Source: Pseudomonas sp. JQ170C (GTDB lineage Bacteria > Pseudomonadota > Gammaproteobacteria > Pseudomonadales > Pseudomonadaceae). From it: a stretch of DNA of 64,000 nt. This document shows, one piece after another, positions 19,105 through 29,600 of this stretch. The stretch is from NCBI RefSeq assembly GCF_035581345.1, contig NZ_CP141608.1:4308501-4372500 (forward strand), given 5' to 3'. The position numbers were made by a program, and so were the translations under genes. The notes under the pieces are model-generated. The model did no database searches. It had not been told where the DNA came from and worked only from the letters and a program-made list of their open reading frames with translations. Each line of letters starts with the position of its first letter. Position 1 is the stretch's first letter.

Positions 19105-20115
19105 TTACACAATGTGTTTTATCAACAATTGCGCCAGCTGCACGGCGTTCAGCGCCGCGCCTTTGCGCACGTTGTCAGTGGTCAGCCAGAGATTGAGTTG
19201 CTCAACTTCGTCGATCCCACCGCGTACTCGTCCAACATAGACCACGTCCTGGCCGACTGCGTCACCCACCGGCGTCGGGTAATCACCCTCCTCCACCAGC
19301 TCGATACTGTCAGCCGCTTCCAGCGCAGCATTGACCGCAACCAGGTCGACCGGTTCACGACTCTGCACGGTCACACTGTAGCTATCGCCGAAAAACACCG
19401 GGACTTGAATGCAGGTCACGGAAATCTTCAGCGCCGGCAACTCGAGCACTTCACGAAGCTCCTCAACCAGGCGACGCTCCAGTACACCGTGCCCCTGGGC
19501 ATCGTTGGCACCGACCTGGGCCAGCACGTTGAACGCCATCTGGCGGTCGAAGAAACGCGGCTCCAGCGGGCGGGCATTGAGCAGTTCCGCAGTCTGCCGC
19601 GCGAGCTCATTGACCGCCTCGCGACCTTGAGCCGAAACCGCCAGGCAAGCTGTCACCTGGACACGCTCGATATCGAGCAAGCCCTTCAGCGGTGCGAGGG
19701 CAACCGCCAGGGCCACGGCTGCAGCGCTCGGGCTGCTGACCTGGGCTGGCGTTGGCAGGTTATCCAGGCGTCCGGCGTTGGCTTCCGGAACAATGGCTGG
19801 CGCCTGGTCGGCAGGCAAACCACCGGACAGGTCGATCACCGTGCAACCGGCGGCCTGGGCACGGGGCGCGAAACTGCGGGTAACCGCTGGCCCGGCGGCG
19901 AAGAAGGCGAGCTTGACCTTGCTGAAGTCGAAACTGTCGACTTCACGCACCCGCAGGCTCTTGCTGCGAAACATCACACCACTGCCTGCCGATTCGTTGC
20001 TGGCCAGCAAGTGCAAGGTTCCGACGGCTACGTCCTGCTCTTCGAGAATCTGCACAAGGGTTTCACCGACTGTTCCGGTGGCACCAATCACGGCGATATC
20101 AATAGGCTGGCTCAT
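19105..20115 (-). CDS. usg: Aspartate-semialdehyde dehydrogenase paralogue (Usg-like), lacking the catalytic Cys
   Basis: 336 aa with an N-terminal NADP-binding motif (IAVIGATGTVGETLVQIL) and the Asd dimerisation domain. Where true Asd has N-x-x-C, this protein reads VSSPSAAAVAL, so the active-site cysteine is absent, as in E. coli Usg. It probably has no dehydrogenase activity; the role is unknown. It lies between fimV and asd in the same direction, and a REP doublet plus the asd terminator separate it from asd. Confidence 0.85.
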   Translation of the reverse strand: MSQPIDIAVIGATGTVGETLVQILEEQDVAVGTLHLLASNESAGSGVMFRSKSLRVREVDSFDFSKVKLAFFAAGPAVTRSFAPRAQAAGCTVIDLSGGLPADQAPAIVPEANAGRLDNLPTPAQVSSPSAAAVALAVALAPLKGLLDIERVQVTACLAVSAQGREAVNELARQTAELLNARPLEPRFFDRQMAFNVLAQVGANDAQGHGVLERRLVEELREVLELPALKISVTCIQVPVFFGDSYSVTVQSREPVDLVAVNAALEAADSIELVEEGDYPTPVGDAVGQDVVYVGRVRGGIDEVEQLNLWLTTDNVRKGAALNAVQLAQLLIKHIV

Positions 20116-20180
20116 GGAAAATCCTCTGCTGGAACGGCGGGAGCGGCACTTTACTTGGATTTGTGACGGGGGAATACCTT

Positions 20181-20253
20181 TGCAGGAGCGGGCTTGCCCC
20201 GCGATCGCGGTGTGCCAGACCGTTCGCGATCGCGGGGCAAGCCCGCTCCTGCA
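20181..20253. repeat. REP doublet (REPIN/BIME), inverted pair
   Basis: Two REP sequences (core GGAGCGGGCTTGCCCCGCG) face each other around a spacer that is itself complementary (GATCGCGG...TTCGCGATC). It lies between asd and usg. Confidence 0.85.
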
Positions 20254-20255
20254 AT

Positions 20256-20286
20256 GAAAAAGCCCGTGCTGTTGGCAGCACGGGCT
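20256..20286 (-). terminator. Terminator of asd
   Basis: Stem AGCCCGTGCTG/CAGCACGGGCT with a 4-base loop, followed on the minus strand by a short T-run (TTTTT). It sits 24 bases after the asd stop. Confidence 0.75.
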
Positions 20287-20309
20287 CTGGGTTCATCTCA
20301 CTGCAGCGA

Positions 20310-21422
20310 TCAACGCTCCAGCAGGATCCGCAGCATGCGGCGCAGCGGTTCGGCCGCGCCCCACAGCAGTTGGTCGCCCACGGTGAAGGCGCCCAGGTAC
20401 TGCGACCCCATGTTCAGCTTGCGCAGGCGTCCCACCGGAATGTTCAGGGTACCGGTGACGTTGGTCGGGCTCAGTTCCTGCATGCTGATTTCGCGCTGGT
20501 TCGGTACCAGTTTCACCCAAGGATTGTGCTGGCTGATCATGCCTTCGATATCGGCGATCGGCACGTCCTTGTTCAGCTTGATGGTCAGCGCCTGGCTGTG
20601 GCAGCGCATGGCACCGATACGCACGCAGATGCCGTCGACCGGAATCGGGCTCTTGAAGCGACCGAGGATCTTGTTGGTCTCGGCCTGGGCCTTCCACTCT
20701 TCGCGGCTCTGGCCGTTCGGCAGTTCCTTGTCGATCCACGGGATCAGGCTGCCGGCCAGGGGAACACCGAAGTTCTCGGTCGGGTAGGCTTCGCTGCGCA
20801 TGGCCTCGGCAACCTTGCGGTCGATGTCGAGGATGGCGCTGGCCGGGTTGGCCAGGTCATCGGCCACTGCCGCATGGGTAGCACCCATCTGGCGGATCAG
20901 TTCACGCATGTTCTGCGCGCCGGCGCCGGAGGCTGCCTGGTAGGTCATGGCGCTCATCCACTCGACCAGGCCGGCTTCAAACAGGCCGCCCAGGCCCATC
21001 AGCATCAGGCTGACGGTGCAGTTGCCACCGATGTAGTTCTTGGTACCGGCATCGAGTTGCTGGTCGATCACCTTGCGGTTGACCGGGTCCAGGACGATGA
21101 CCGCGTCATCCTGCATGCGCAGGCTGGAAGCGGCGTCAATCCAGTAGCCCTGCCAGCCGGCTTCGCGCAGCTTGGGGAAAACCTCATTGGTGTAGTCGCC
21201 GCCCTGGCAGGTCAGGATCACATCAAGGGTCTTGAGCTCTTCAATGCTGTAAGCGTCTTTGAGTGGAGCAATATCCTTGCCCACAGCCGGACCCTGGCCA
21301 CCCACGTTGGAGGTGGTGAAGAACACCGGCTCGATGAGATCAAAATCCTGCTCTTCCAGCATCCGCTGCATGAGCACGGAACCGACCATACCGCGCCAAC
21401 CGATCAGACCTACACGTTTCAT
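20310..21422 (-). CDS. asd: Aspartate-semialdehyde dehydrogenase
   Basis: 370 aa; second step of the aspartate pathway toward lysine, methionine and threonine. The NADP motif is [17 protein letters not shown], and the active-site Cys lies in [12 protein letters not shown] (about residue 135). Length and motifs match gammaproteobacterial Asd. It follows leuB by about 70 bases, as usual in Pseudomonas. Confidence 0.97.
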   Translation of the reverse strand: MKRVGLIGWRGMVGSVLMQRMLEEQDFDLIEPVFFTTSNVGGQGPAVGKDIAPLKDAYSIEELKTLDVILTCQGGDYTNEVFPKLREAGWQGYWIDAASSLRMQDDAVIVLDPVNRKVIDQQLDAGTKNYIGGNCTVSLMLMGLGGLFEAGLVEWMSAMTYQAASGAGAQNMRELIRQMGATHAAVADDLANPASAILDIDRKVAEAMRSEAYPTENFGVPLAGSLIPWIDKELPNGQSREEWKAQAETNKILGRFKSPIPVDGICVRIGAMRCHSQALTIKLNKDVPIADIEGMISQHNPWVKLVPNQREISMQELSPTNVTGTLNIPVGRLRKLNMGSQYLGAFTVGDQLLWGAAEPLRRMLRILLER

Positions 21423-21490
21423 CGCAACTACACCTTTGCTAAAAAGTGGGCCGCTGCTTCACAAGGAAAAACAGCAGCGGGCCCGAGAGA

Positions 21491-22573
21491 TTACAGATTC
21501 CGCAGCGCTGCGACTACTGCGTCGCCCATTTCCTGCGTACCCACTTTGCTGCAACCGGCCGACCAGATGTCGCCCGTGCGCAGCCCCTGATCCAGCACCT
21601 GGCTGACGGCCTGTTCGATTGCTTCGGCAGCCGCCTGCTGATTGAAGCTGTAACGCAGCATCATCGACACCGACAAAATGGTTGCCAGCGGGTTGGCGAT
21701 GCCTTGGCCGGCGATGTCTGGTGCCGAACCGTGGCATGGCTCGTACATGCCCTTGTTGTTGGCGTCCAGCGAGGCTGACGGCAGCATGCCAATGGAGCCG
21801 GTGAGCATGGAAGCTTCATCCGACAGGATGTCACCGAACATGTTGTCGGTGACCATCACGTCGAACTGCTTGGGCGCACGCACCAGTTGCATGGCGGCGT
21901 TGTCGACGTACATGTGGGACAGCTCCACATCCGGGTAGTCCTTGGCCACTTCCTCGACGATTTCGCGCCACAGCTGGCTGGACGCCAGGACGTTGGCCTT
22001 GTCCACCGAGCACAGTTTCTTGCCGCGCACACGAGCCATGTCGAAGCCGACGCGGGCAATGCGACGGATTTCGCTCTCGCTGTACGGCAGCGTGTCGTAG
22101 GACTGGCGCTCGCCGCCTTCCAGCTCACGGGTGCCACGTGGAGCACCGAAGTAAATGCCGCCGGTCAGCTCACGGACAATGAGGATATCCAGGCCAGCGA
22201 CGATTTCCGGCTTGAGCGAGGAGGCATCGGCCAATTGCGGGTAGAGAATCGCCGGACGCAGGTTGGCGAACAGACCCAGTTGCGAACGAATTTTCAGCAG
22301 GCCGCGCTCAGGACGAATATCGCGCTCGATCTTGTCCCACTTCGGACCACCCACGGCGCCCAGCAGCACGGCGTCGGCCTGGCGCGCACGCTCCAGGGTT
22401 TCGTCAGCCAGCGGCACGCCGTGCTTGTCGATGGCAGCGCCGCCGATCACGTCGTGGGAAAGGCTGAAGCCCAGCTGGAACTTGTCGTTGGCCAGCTCCA
22501 GTACCTTGACCGCCTCGGCCATGATTTCCGGACCAATGCCATCACCTGGGAGAATCAGAATCTGTTTGCTCAT
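21491..22573 (-). CDS. leuB: 3-isopropylmalate dehydrogenase
   Basis: 360 aa; oxidises and decarboxylates 3-isopropylmalate in leucine synthesis. Family motifs are [37 protein letters not shown], the NAD/substrate region [20 protein letters not shown] and [20 protein letters not shown]. It is downstream of the methyltransferase and leuD-leuC in the same direction. Confidence 0.97.
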   Translation of the reverse strand: MSKQILILPGDGIGPEIMAEAVKVLELANDKFQLGFSLSHDVIGGAAIDKHGVPLADETLERARQADAVLLGAVGGPKWDKIERDIRPERGLLKIRSQLGLFANLRPAILYPQLADASSLKPEIVAGLDILIVRELTGGIYFGAPRGTRELEGGERQSYDTLPYSESEIRRIARVGFDMARVRGKKLCSVDKANVLASSQLWREIVEEVAKDYPDVELSHMYVDNAAMQLVRAPKQFDVMVTDNMFGDILSDEASMLTGSIGMLPSASLDANNKGMYEPCHGSAPDIAGQGIANPLATILSVSMMLRYSFNQQAAAEAIEQAVSQVLDQGLRTGDIWSAGCSKVGTQEMGDAVVAALRNL

Positions 22574-22628
22574 GGGTTCCTCTTGTTCGACTCAAGCGAC
22601 ACGCCGCACTGGCCTGCCGGAAAAATAA

Positions 22629-23393
22629 TCAGCACTCGGCCCAGAGCACCAGAACATCGGTGCTGAACGAGCCGTCGGCTTCAATCTGGTAATACTGCCG
22701 TACTTCTTCGCCCATCGCCTGCTGCAAATGGCGTATGGCGCCGCGCATCACATCCGGGGTACGCATGCGCTCGACCCAGGAGCTGAACTCCAGGCGCAAG
22801 CGCTGGCGCGTGTGACTGCGGGTGTACAAGCCAGCCTCGCTGACCTGTTGCAACCACTGGGCTGCCGAATAATCGCGCACATGGCTGGTGTCGCGCATCA
22901 CTTCGACACTCTGTAGATAGGTGTCGAGCAACGGACTGCCCGGCGACATCACATCGATGAACGCCGCCACCCCGCCCGGCTTGAGCACCCGTCGCACTTC
23001 GCGCAGGGCCAGGCCCAAGTCGCTCCAGTGGTGTGCCGAGTAACGGCTCAAGACATAGTCAAAGCTTGCATCGGCGAACGGCAGGCGCTCTGCAGCACCG
23101 CACTCGGTGACGATATTGGCCAGGTTTCGCTCGGCAGCCGTGGTCGCTACCACGTCGAGCATCTGTTGCGACAAATCGTAGGCCACCACCTCACGCACCA
23201 GCGGCGCCACGTGGAAACTGACATGCCCGGCGCCGCAGCCCAGGTCCAGCACACGCGCCTGCTCCTGCCCGGCAAGCTCGGCCTGCAACAGGGCGAACTC
23301 GCTGCCCTGGGCGTGTACGGCACTGCTCAGGTAGGCGCTGGCTTGCTCGCCGAACTGGCGCTGGACGACATCCGTATGGGTGGTGCTGGTCAT
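22629..23393 (-). CDS. Class I SAM-dependent methyltransferase
   Basis: 254 aa. The SAM-binding motif I is VLDLGCGAGHVSFHVAPL (about 50-67), with VVAYDLSQQMLDVV and LKPGGVAAFIDVMSPG; overall it resembles the UbiE/arsM group. I start it at ATG 23391-23393 (MTSTTHTD), since the frame upstream crosses the REP doublet. It is embedded between leuD and leuB; no role in leucine synthesis is known to me, and the substrate is unassigned. Confidence 0.88.
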   Translation of the reverse strand: MTSTTHTDVVQRQFGEQASAYLSSAVHAQGSEFALLQAELAGQEQARVLDLGCGAGHVSFHVAPLVREVVAYDLSQQMLDVVATTAAERNLANIVTECGAAERLPFADASFDYVLSRYSAHHWSDLGLALREVRRVLKPGGVAAFIDVMSPGSPLLDTYLQSVEVMRDTSHVRDYSAAQWLQQVSEAGLYTRSHTRQRLRLEFSSWVERMRTPDVMRGAIRHLQQAMGEEVRQYYQIEADGSFSTDVLVLWAEC

Positions 23394-23411
23394 TGCAGTC
23401 TCCGGGAACAT

Positions 23412-23466
23412 GTCGCGGGGCAAGCCCGCTCCTACAGGATTGTGGGAGCGGGCCTGCCCCGCGATG
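23412..23466. repeat. REP doublet, opposite arrangement
   Basis: Two REP cores in the reverse order to the other doublets (CGCGGGGCAAGCCCGCTCCT, then GGAGCGGGCCTGCCCCGCG), separated by only a few bases, between leuD and the methyltransferase start. Confidence 0.8.
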
Positions 23467-23476
23467 GCATCAGCAA

Positions 23477-24121
23477 TCAAGCATCACGAAACAACCAGGG
23501 CTGGCTGGCCCGGTGCTTGGCTTCAAAGGTGGCAATGGCATCGCTGTCCTGCAGGGTCAGGCCGATATCGTCCAGGCCATTGAGCAAGCAGTGTTTGCGA
23601 AACGCGTCGATCTCGAAGCGCAACACCTTGCCGTCCGGGCGGGTGACGGTCTGCTCTTGCAGGTCGATGGTCAGCTGATAACCAGGATCGGCCTCGACTT
23701 GCTTGAACAGCGCATCGACTTCTTCATCGCTGAGGATGATCGGCAACAGGCCGTTCTTGAAGCTGTTGTTGAAGAAGATATCGGCATAGCTCGGCGCAAT
23801 GATGCTGCGAAAGCCGTATTCCTCAAGGGCCCATGGCGCGTGTTCGCGACTGGAGCCGCAACCGAAGTTCTCACGGGCCAGCAACACGCTGGCGCCCTGG
23901 TAACGGTCGTGGTTCAAGACGAAATCCGCGTTCTTCGGACGCTTGCTGTTGTCCTGGTACGGCTGGCCGACATCCAGGTAGCGCCACTCGTCGAACAGGT
24001 TGGGGCCAAAGCCGGTGCGCTTGATCGACTTCAAGAACTGCTTGGGAATGATCTGGTCGGTGTCGACGTTGGCGCGATCCAATGGCGCGACCAGGCCGGT
24101 GTGCTGGGTAAAGGCTTTCAT
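23477..24121 (-). CDS. leuD: 3-isopropylmalate dehydratase small subunit
   Basis: 214 aa; with LeuC isomerises 2- to 3-isopropylmalate. The swivelling-domain motifs are [20 protein letters not shown] near the N-terminus and [20 protein letters not shown] (about 70-90). ATG 24119-24121 overlaps the leuC stop (ATGA). A REP doublet lies immediately downstream. Confidence 0.97.
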   Translation of the reverse strand: MKAFTQHTGLVAPLDRANVDTDQIIPKQFLKSIKRTGFGPNLFDEWRYLDVGQPYQDNSKRPKNADFVLNHDRYQGASVLLARENFGCGSSREHAPWALEEYGFRSIIAPSYADIFFNNSFKNGLLPIILSDEEVDALFKQVEADPGYQLTIDLQEQTVTRPDGKVLRFEIDAFRKHCLLNGLDDIGLTLQDSDAIATFEAKHRASQPWLFRDA

Positions 24122-25551
24122 GCTGCGCTCCCTTGGATCAACTCACGTACATCGACAAAACGACCGGTCACTGCGGCGGCGGCGGCCATGGCCGGGCTCA
24201 CCAGATGGGTACGACCACCAGCACCCTGGCGACCTTCAAAGTTGCGGTTGGAGGTCGAGGCGCAATGCTCGCCGCTCTCCAGGCGATCCGGGTTCATCGC
24301 CAGGCACATGGAGCAACCGGGCTCACGCCACTCGAAGCCGGCTTCCAGGAAGATCTTGTCCAGGCCCTCTTTTTCGGCCTGGGCTTTGACCAGGCCCGAG
24401 CCCGGCACCACGATGGCCTGCTTGATGGTCGAGGCCACCTTGCGGCCCTTGGCGATCACCGCAGCGGCACGCAAGTCTTCAATCCGCGAGTTGGTGCAGG
24501 AGCCAATGAACACCCGGTCGAGCTGAATGTCGGTAATCGCCTGGTTGGCGCTCAAGCCCATGTACTTCAAGGCGCGCTCGATGGAGCCGCGCTTGACCAG
24601 GTCGGCCTCGGCAGCCGGGTCCGGTACGCACTGGTCAACCGCCAGCACCATTTCCGGCGAGGTGCCCCAACTGACCTGTGGCTTGATCTGCGCAGCATCG
24701 AGTTCGACCACGGTGTCAAACACAGCATCGGCGTCGGAAACCAGGTCTTTCCAGGCTTCTACCGCGTGTGCCCACTGCTCGCCACTCGGCGCGTAGGGAC
24801 GGCCCTTGACGTATTCGACGGTCTTCTCGTCGGTGGCCACCAGGCCTACCCGGGCACCGGCTTCGATGGACATGTTGCAGATGGTCATGCGGCCTTCGAC
24901 GGACAAGTCGCGAATGGCGCTGCCGGCAAACTCGATGGCATGGCCGTTGCCGCCTGCGGTGCCGATCTTGCCGATCACGGCCAGGACGATGTCCTTGGCG
25001 GTAACGCCGAAAGGCAACTGGCCTTCGACGCGCACCAGCATGTTCTTCATTTTCTTGGCCACCAGGCACTGGGTGGCGAGCACATGCTCGACCTCGGAGG
25101 TGCCGATGCCGTGGGCCAGGGCACCGAAGGCGCCGTGGGTGGAGGTGTGCGAGTCGCCGCAGACCACGGTCATGCCCGGCAAGGTTGCACCCTGCTCCGG
25201 GCCAATGACGTGGACGATCCCCTGGCGCACGTCGTTCATCTTGAATTCGGTAATGCCGTACTCATCGCAGTTTTCGTCGAGGGTCTGGACCTGCAGGCGC
25301 GACACCTGGTCGACGATGGCCTCGATACCGCCTTTGCGCTCAGGCGTGGTCGGCACGTTGTGATCGGGTGTGGCGATGTTGGCATCGATGCGCCAGGGTT
25401 TGCGATTGGCCAGGCGCAGGCCCTCGAAGGCTTGCGGCGACGTCACTTCATGAATGATATGACGGTCGATATAGATCAGCGCCGAACCATCGTCGCGCTG
25501 CTTGACCAAATGCGAATCCCAGAGCTTGTCGTAGAGCGTTTTGCCGGCCAT
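24118..25551 (-). CDS. leuC: 3-isopropylmalate dehydratase large subunit
   Basis: 477 aa aconitase-family enzyme. The iron-sulfur cysteines are seen in [18 protein letters not shown] and [11 protein letters not shown] use ATG 25549-25551 ([14 protein letters not shown]), the conserved LeuC start; five extra codons are possible. It heads leuC-leuD-methyltransferase-leuB and is divergent from a LysR gene. Confidence 0.97.
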   Translation of the reverse strand: MAGKTLYDKLWDSHLVKQRDDGSALIYIDRHIIHEVTSPQAFEGLRLANRKPWRIDANIATPDHNVPTTPERKGGIEAIVDQVSRLQVQTLDENCDEYGITEFKMNDVRQGIVHVIGPEQGATLPGMTVVCGDSHTSTHGAFGALAHGIGTSEVEHVLATQCLVAKKMKNMLVRVEGQLPFGVTAKDIVLAVIGKIGTAGGNGHAIEFAGSAIRDLSVEGRMTICNMSIEAGARVGLVATDEKTVEYVKGRPYAPSGEQWAHAVEAWKDLVSDADAVFDTVVELDAAQIKPQVSWGTSPEMVLAVDQCVPDPAAEADLVKRGSIERALKYMGLSANQAITDIQLDRVFIGSCTNSRIEDLRAAAVIAKGRKVASTIKQAIVVPGSGLVKAQAEKEGLDKIFLEAGFEWREPGCSMCLAMNPDRLESGEHCASTSNRNFEGRQGAGGRTHLVSPAMAAAAAVTGRFVDVRELIQGSAA

Positions 25552-25628
25552 CAGACTGTTCCTCATCAGCGTCTTTCTATGCCAATAACCCCTTGGCTTG
25601 TACGGACGATGCTATGACGGTAGATTGA

Positions 25629-25668
25629 ATAACTCAAATTCATAATTTTTATGCTTTGGATAACTCAA
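25629..25668. promoter_or_regulatory. Paired direct repeats in the leuC/lysR intergenic region
   Basis: ATAACTCAA occurs at 25629-25637 and 25660-25668, 31 bases (about three helical turns) apart, in an AT-rich stretch just upstream of the LysR start. This may be the binding region of that regulator and part of one or both divergent promoters. Inference from repeat position only. Confidence 0.4.
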
Positions 25669-25683
25669 GGGAATACCTGAGCC

Positions 25684-26562
25684 GTGGACCTCGCCAACCT
25701 CAACGCTTTTATTGCCGTGGCTGAAACCGGCAGCTTTTCGGGGGCTGGCGAACGCCTGCACCTGACTCAACCTGCGATCAGCAAACGTATCGCCGGGCTT
25801 GAGCAACAGCTGGACCTGCGCCTGTTCGATCGCCTCGGGCGAGAGGTCAACCTCACGGAAGCCGGCCGGGCCCTGCTGCCGCGTGCCTACCAGATCATCA
25901 ACGTGCTGGAAGACACCCGCCGCGCCCTCACCAACCTCACGGGTGAAGTGGCAGGACGCCTGACCCTCGCCACCAGCCACCACATCGGCTTGCACCGTTT
26001 GCCCCCGGTTCTACGGGCCTTCACCCGCCAATACCCTGAGGTAGCACTGGATATACAGTTCCTGGATTCGGAAGCTGCCTACGACGAGATCCTCCATGGG
26101 CGCGCAGAAATTGCCGTCATCACCCTGGCGCCCGAGCCGCACCCACTGGTCAAGGCGGTGCCCGTCTGGGACGACCCGCTGGATTTCGTCGCCGCCCCGG
26201 AACACCTGCTGGCCCGCAATGGCTCAGTGAGCCTTGCCGATGTCGCCCACCACCCGGCGGTGTTTCCAGGGGGTAATACCTTTACCCATCACATCGTCCA
26301 GCGGCTGTTCGAGGCCCAGGGCCTGACGCCAAACATCGCCATGAGCACCAACTACCTGGAAACCATCAAGATGATGGTTTCCATCGGCCTGGCGTGGAGT
26401 GTGCTGCCACGTACTATGCTCGATGAGCAGGTTGCGCCTATCGCTTTGCCGGGCATACAGCTGTCCCGCCAGCTAGGCTACATTCTGCACACCGAGCGAA
26501 CGCTCTCGAATGCCGCCAAAGCCTTCATGGCCCTGCTCGACAGCCATGCTCGGCACCCCTGA
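25684..26562 (+). CDS. LysR-family transcriptional regulator divergent from leuC
   Basis: 292 aa. N-terminal winged HTH (MDLANLNAFIAVAETGSFSGAGERLHLTQPAISKRIAGLEQQL) and a C-terminal LysR substrate-binding domain (about 90-290). The start is a GTG at 25684, with AGGG about 13 bases upstream. Divergent placement 132 bp from leuC suggests it regulates leuCD and itself, but the effector is unknown. Confidence 0.92.
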   Translation: MDLANLNAFIAVAETGSFSGAGERLHLTQPAISKRIAGLEQQLDLRLFDRLGREVNLTEAGRALLPRAYQIINVLEDTRRALTNLTGEVAGRLTLATSHHIGLHRLPPVLRAFTRQYPEVALDIQFLDSEAAYDEILHGRAEIAVITLAPEPHPLVKAVPVWDDPLDFVAAPEHLLARNGSVSLADVAHHPAVFPGGNTFTHHIVQRLFEAQGLTPNIAMSTNYLETIKMMVSIGLAWSVLPRTMLDEQVAPIALPGIQLSRQLGYILHTERTLSNAAKAFMALLDSHARHP

Positions 26563-26629
26563 GCCATTGAGGTAGAACCCGGTCAGTAGGACCCTCAAGG
26601 ACGCGTCACCTGCCAAAGGTCTGGTACCG

Positions 26630-29600
26630 ATGCCCAAATCAGCAAACCGCTTTCCGCGCCTGCCACGCATCCATGCGGCGGACCCCCAGGCGTCGGAGCA
26701 GACCTGGGAGAACGCCCCACAATTGTTGGCGGCGCTCAATGGCGCGCACCTGGGCGCCTGGTTCTGGGACATAGAAACCGGGCAAATCAGTTGGTCACGC
26801 GGCACCCAGGCACTGTTCGGCTTCGACCCGGATCAACCCTTGCCCAATGACCTGGACTATCTCGAACTGCTGCCCGCCGAAGACCGCGCCCGCACCCTGC
26901 AGGCCTTTCATGCCGTGATCAACGGCGAGCCGGTGGAGCAAGCCCTGCGCCACCGCATTCGCTGGCCCGACGGCAGCTTGCACTGGCTGGAAATCAACGG
27001 CAGCCTGGCCAAGGACAAGCTGGGCCGCCCGCAGATGATTGGCGTTATCCGTGAAATCACCCGCCAGCGCGACCGGGAAACCGCGCTGATCAATTCGGAG
27101 AAGCGCTTTGCCACGCTGTTTCACCTGAGCCCCAACGTGGTGCTGCTCACCCGCCGCTCCGACGGCCTGATCCATGAGGTCAACCAGCACTTCGAGCAGA
27201 TCCTCGGCTGGCCTGGCCACCAGGTCATCAACAAGACCACCATCGAGCTGGGCCTGTGGGCCAACCCCCAGCAGCGCAATGCCGTGCTGGAAGCCACCCG
27301 GGGCAACAGTGGCCCGGTGACGATGGAGGTGCAGTTCCGCGCCAGCAGCGGCAAGATCCACGACGGCATCCTCAGCACCCAGAACATCGAACTCGAAGGC
27401 ACGATCTGCCTGCTCAGCACCTTTGTCGACACCAGCGAACGCAAACGCGCCGAACAAGCCCTCAAGGACAGCCAGGAACGCCTGGACCTGGCCCTGGACT
27501 CCGCCCAACTGGGCACCTGGGACTGGCATATCCCCAGCGGCATGCTCTATGGCTCGGCTCGCGCTGCCGAGCTGCATGGCCTTGAGCCGGTCCCCTTCCA
27601 TGAGTCTTTCGAGGCCTTCTTCGAGGGGGTGCCGGAACTTGAGCGCAGCACCATGCGCCAGGCCTACCGCAGCCTGCGCGAAGGCCCGGCCGGCAATTAC
27701 CAGATCACCTACCAGATCCAGCTGGAAAACGGCACGTCGCGCTACATTGAAAGCCGGGCCCGGCTGTATCGCGACGAAAACGGCAAGCCGCTGCGCATGG
27801 CGGGCACCTTGCTGGACATCACCGACCAGGTCGAACGCGAACAGCGCCTGACCAGCTCGGAAGAAAAATTCGCCAGCCTGTTCCAGGCCAGCCCCGACCC
27901 GATCTGCGTCACCCGCCAGGACAGCGGCCGATTCATTGAGATCAACCCGGCCTTCACCCAGACTTTCGGCTGGGGCACCCATCAGGTCATCGGCCACACC
28001 GCCGAAGAGATCGGCTTGTGGGCCGAATCCGCCGAGCGTGCCCGGCGCATCGAGCAGGTGATTCGCGACCAGGCCTTGAACAACGTCGCCGTGGTGGTCA
28101 ACCACCAGGAAGGCCAGCCGCTGACCTGCGTGATCTCCAGCCGCCTGATCACGGTCGACAACCACCCCTGCAGCGTCACCACCCTGCGCGACATCACCCA
28201 GCAGCAACGGGCCGAGGCCGCACTCAAGGCCAGCGAGGAGAAGTTCGCCAAAGCCTTCCACTCAAGCCCCGACGCCATCACCATCACCGAGCTTGAAAGC
28301 GGCCGTTACCTGGAAGTCAACGACGGCTTTTGTCGCCTGACCGGCTACAGCTCGGCCGAAGTCATCGGCCGCACCGTGTATGAAATCGGCATCTGGGCCG
28401 ATGACAAGCAACGCACGGCGCTGATCAGCGAACTGCAGGACAGGGGCCGGGTGCACCATCGTGAAATGCTCGGGCGCAACAAGCGTGGCGAGATACTCAC
28501 GGTCGAGGTGTCGATCGAACCGCTCACCCTGAACGAAACCGAGTGCCTGCTGCTGACCGCCCGAGATGTCAGCCAACTGAAGAATGCCCAGGCACAGATC
28601 CGCCACCTGGCCTATCACGACCCGCTCACCAACCTGCCCAACCGCGCCCTGCTGATGGACCGCCTGAGCCAGCAGATCGCCTTACTCAAGCGCCATAATC
28701 TGCGCGGCGCGCTGCTGTTCCTCGACCTGGATCATTTCAAGCACATCAACGACTCCCTGGGCCACCCGGTGGGCGACACGGTACTCAAGATCATTACCGC
28801 CCGCCTGGAAGCCAGCGTGCGCCTGGAGGACACCGTCGCGCGCCTGGGTGGCGATGAATTCGTGGTGCTGCTCAGCGGCCTGGAGGGCAGCCGCGACGAG
28901 GTCACGGAGAAGGTCCGGGAACTGGCCGATACCTTGCGTGAACTGCTGGCCGAGCCGATGTCGCTGGACGGTCAACGCCTGCAGGTCACCCCTAGCATCG
29001 GCGTGGCGCTGATTCCCGATCACGGCTCGACGCCGGCGGACCTGCTCAAGCGCGCCGACATCGCCCTTTACCGGGCCAAGGACTCCGGCCGCAACACCAC
29101 CCAACTGTTCCATACCACCATGCAAAAGGCCGCCAGTGAGCGCCTGCGCATGGAGAGCGACTTGCGCCTGGCCCTGGCCCGTGGCGAACTGGCCCTGCAC
29201 TTCCAGCCGCAGGTCGATGCCCGTGACAATCGCATCGTCGGCGCCGAAGTCCTGTTGCGCTGGCATCACCCGCAACTGGGCCAGCAGCCTCCGGCACAGT
29301 TCATCCAGGTACTGGAAGAAAGCGGCCTGATTCTCGAAGTGGGTAGCTGGATTCTGGAAGAAGCATGCGATGCCTGTGCCGGCATGCTGCGTGACCACCT
29401 GATCGACCCGGACGATTTCAGCCTGTGCGTGAACATCAGCCCGCGACAGTTTCGCCAGAACGACTTTGTCGAACGGGTGCTGCGCAGCCTCGATGACTTC
29501 CGCCTGCCGTACAAGATGCTCAAGCTGGAAATCACCGAAGGGATCGTCATCCAGAACCTGGAAGACACCATCAGCAAGATGCGCGAACTCAAGCGCTATG

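Noticed and set aside
24133..25617. 494-codon frame opposite leuC
   Set aside because: Shadow of leuC, which has intact aconitase-family cysteines.
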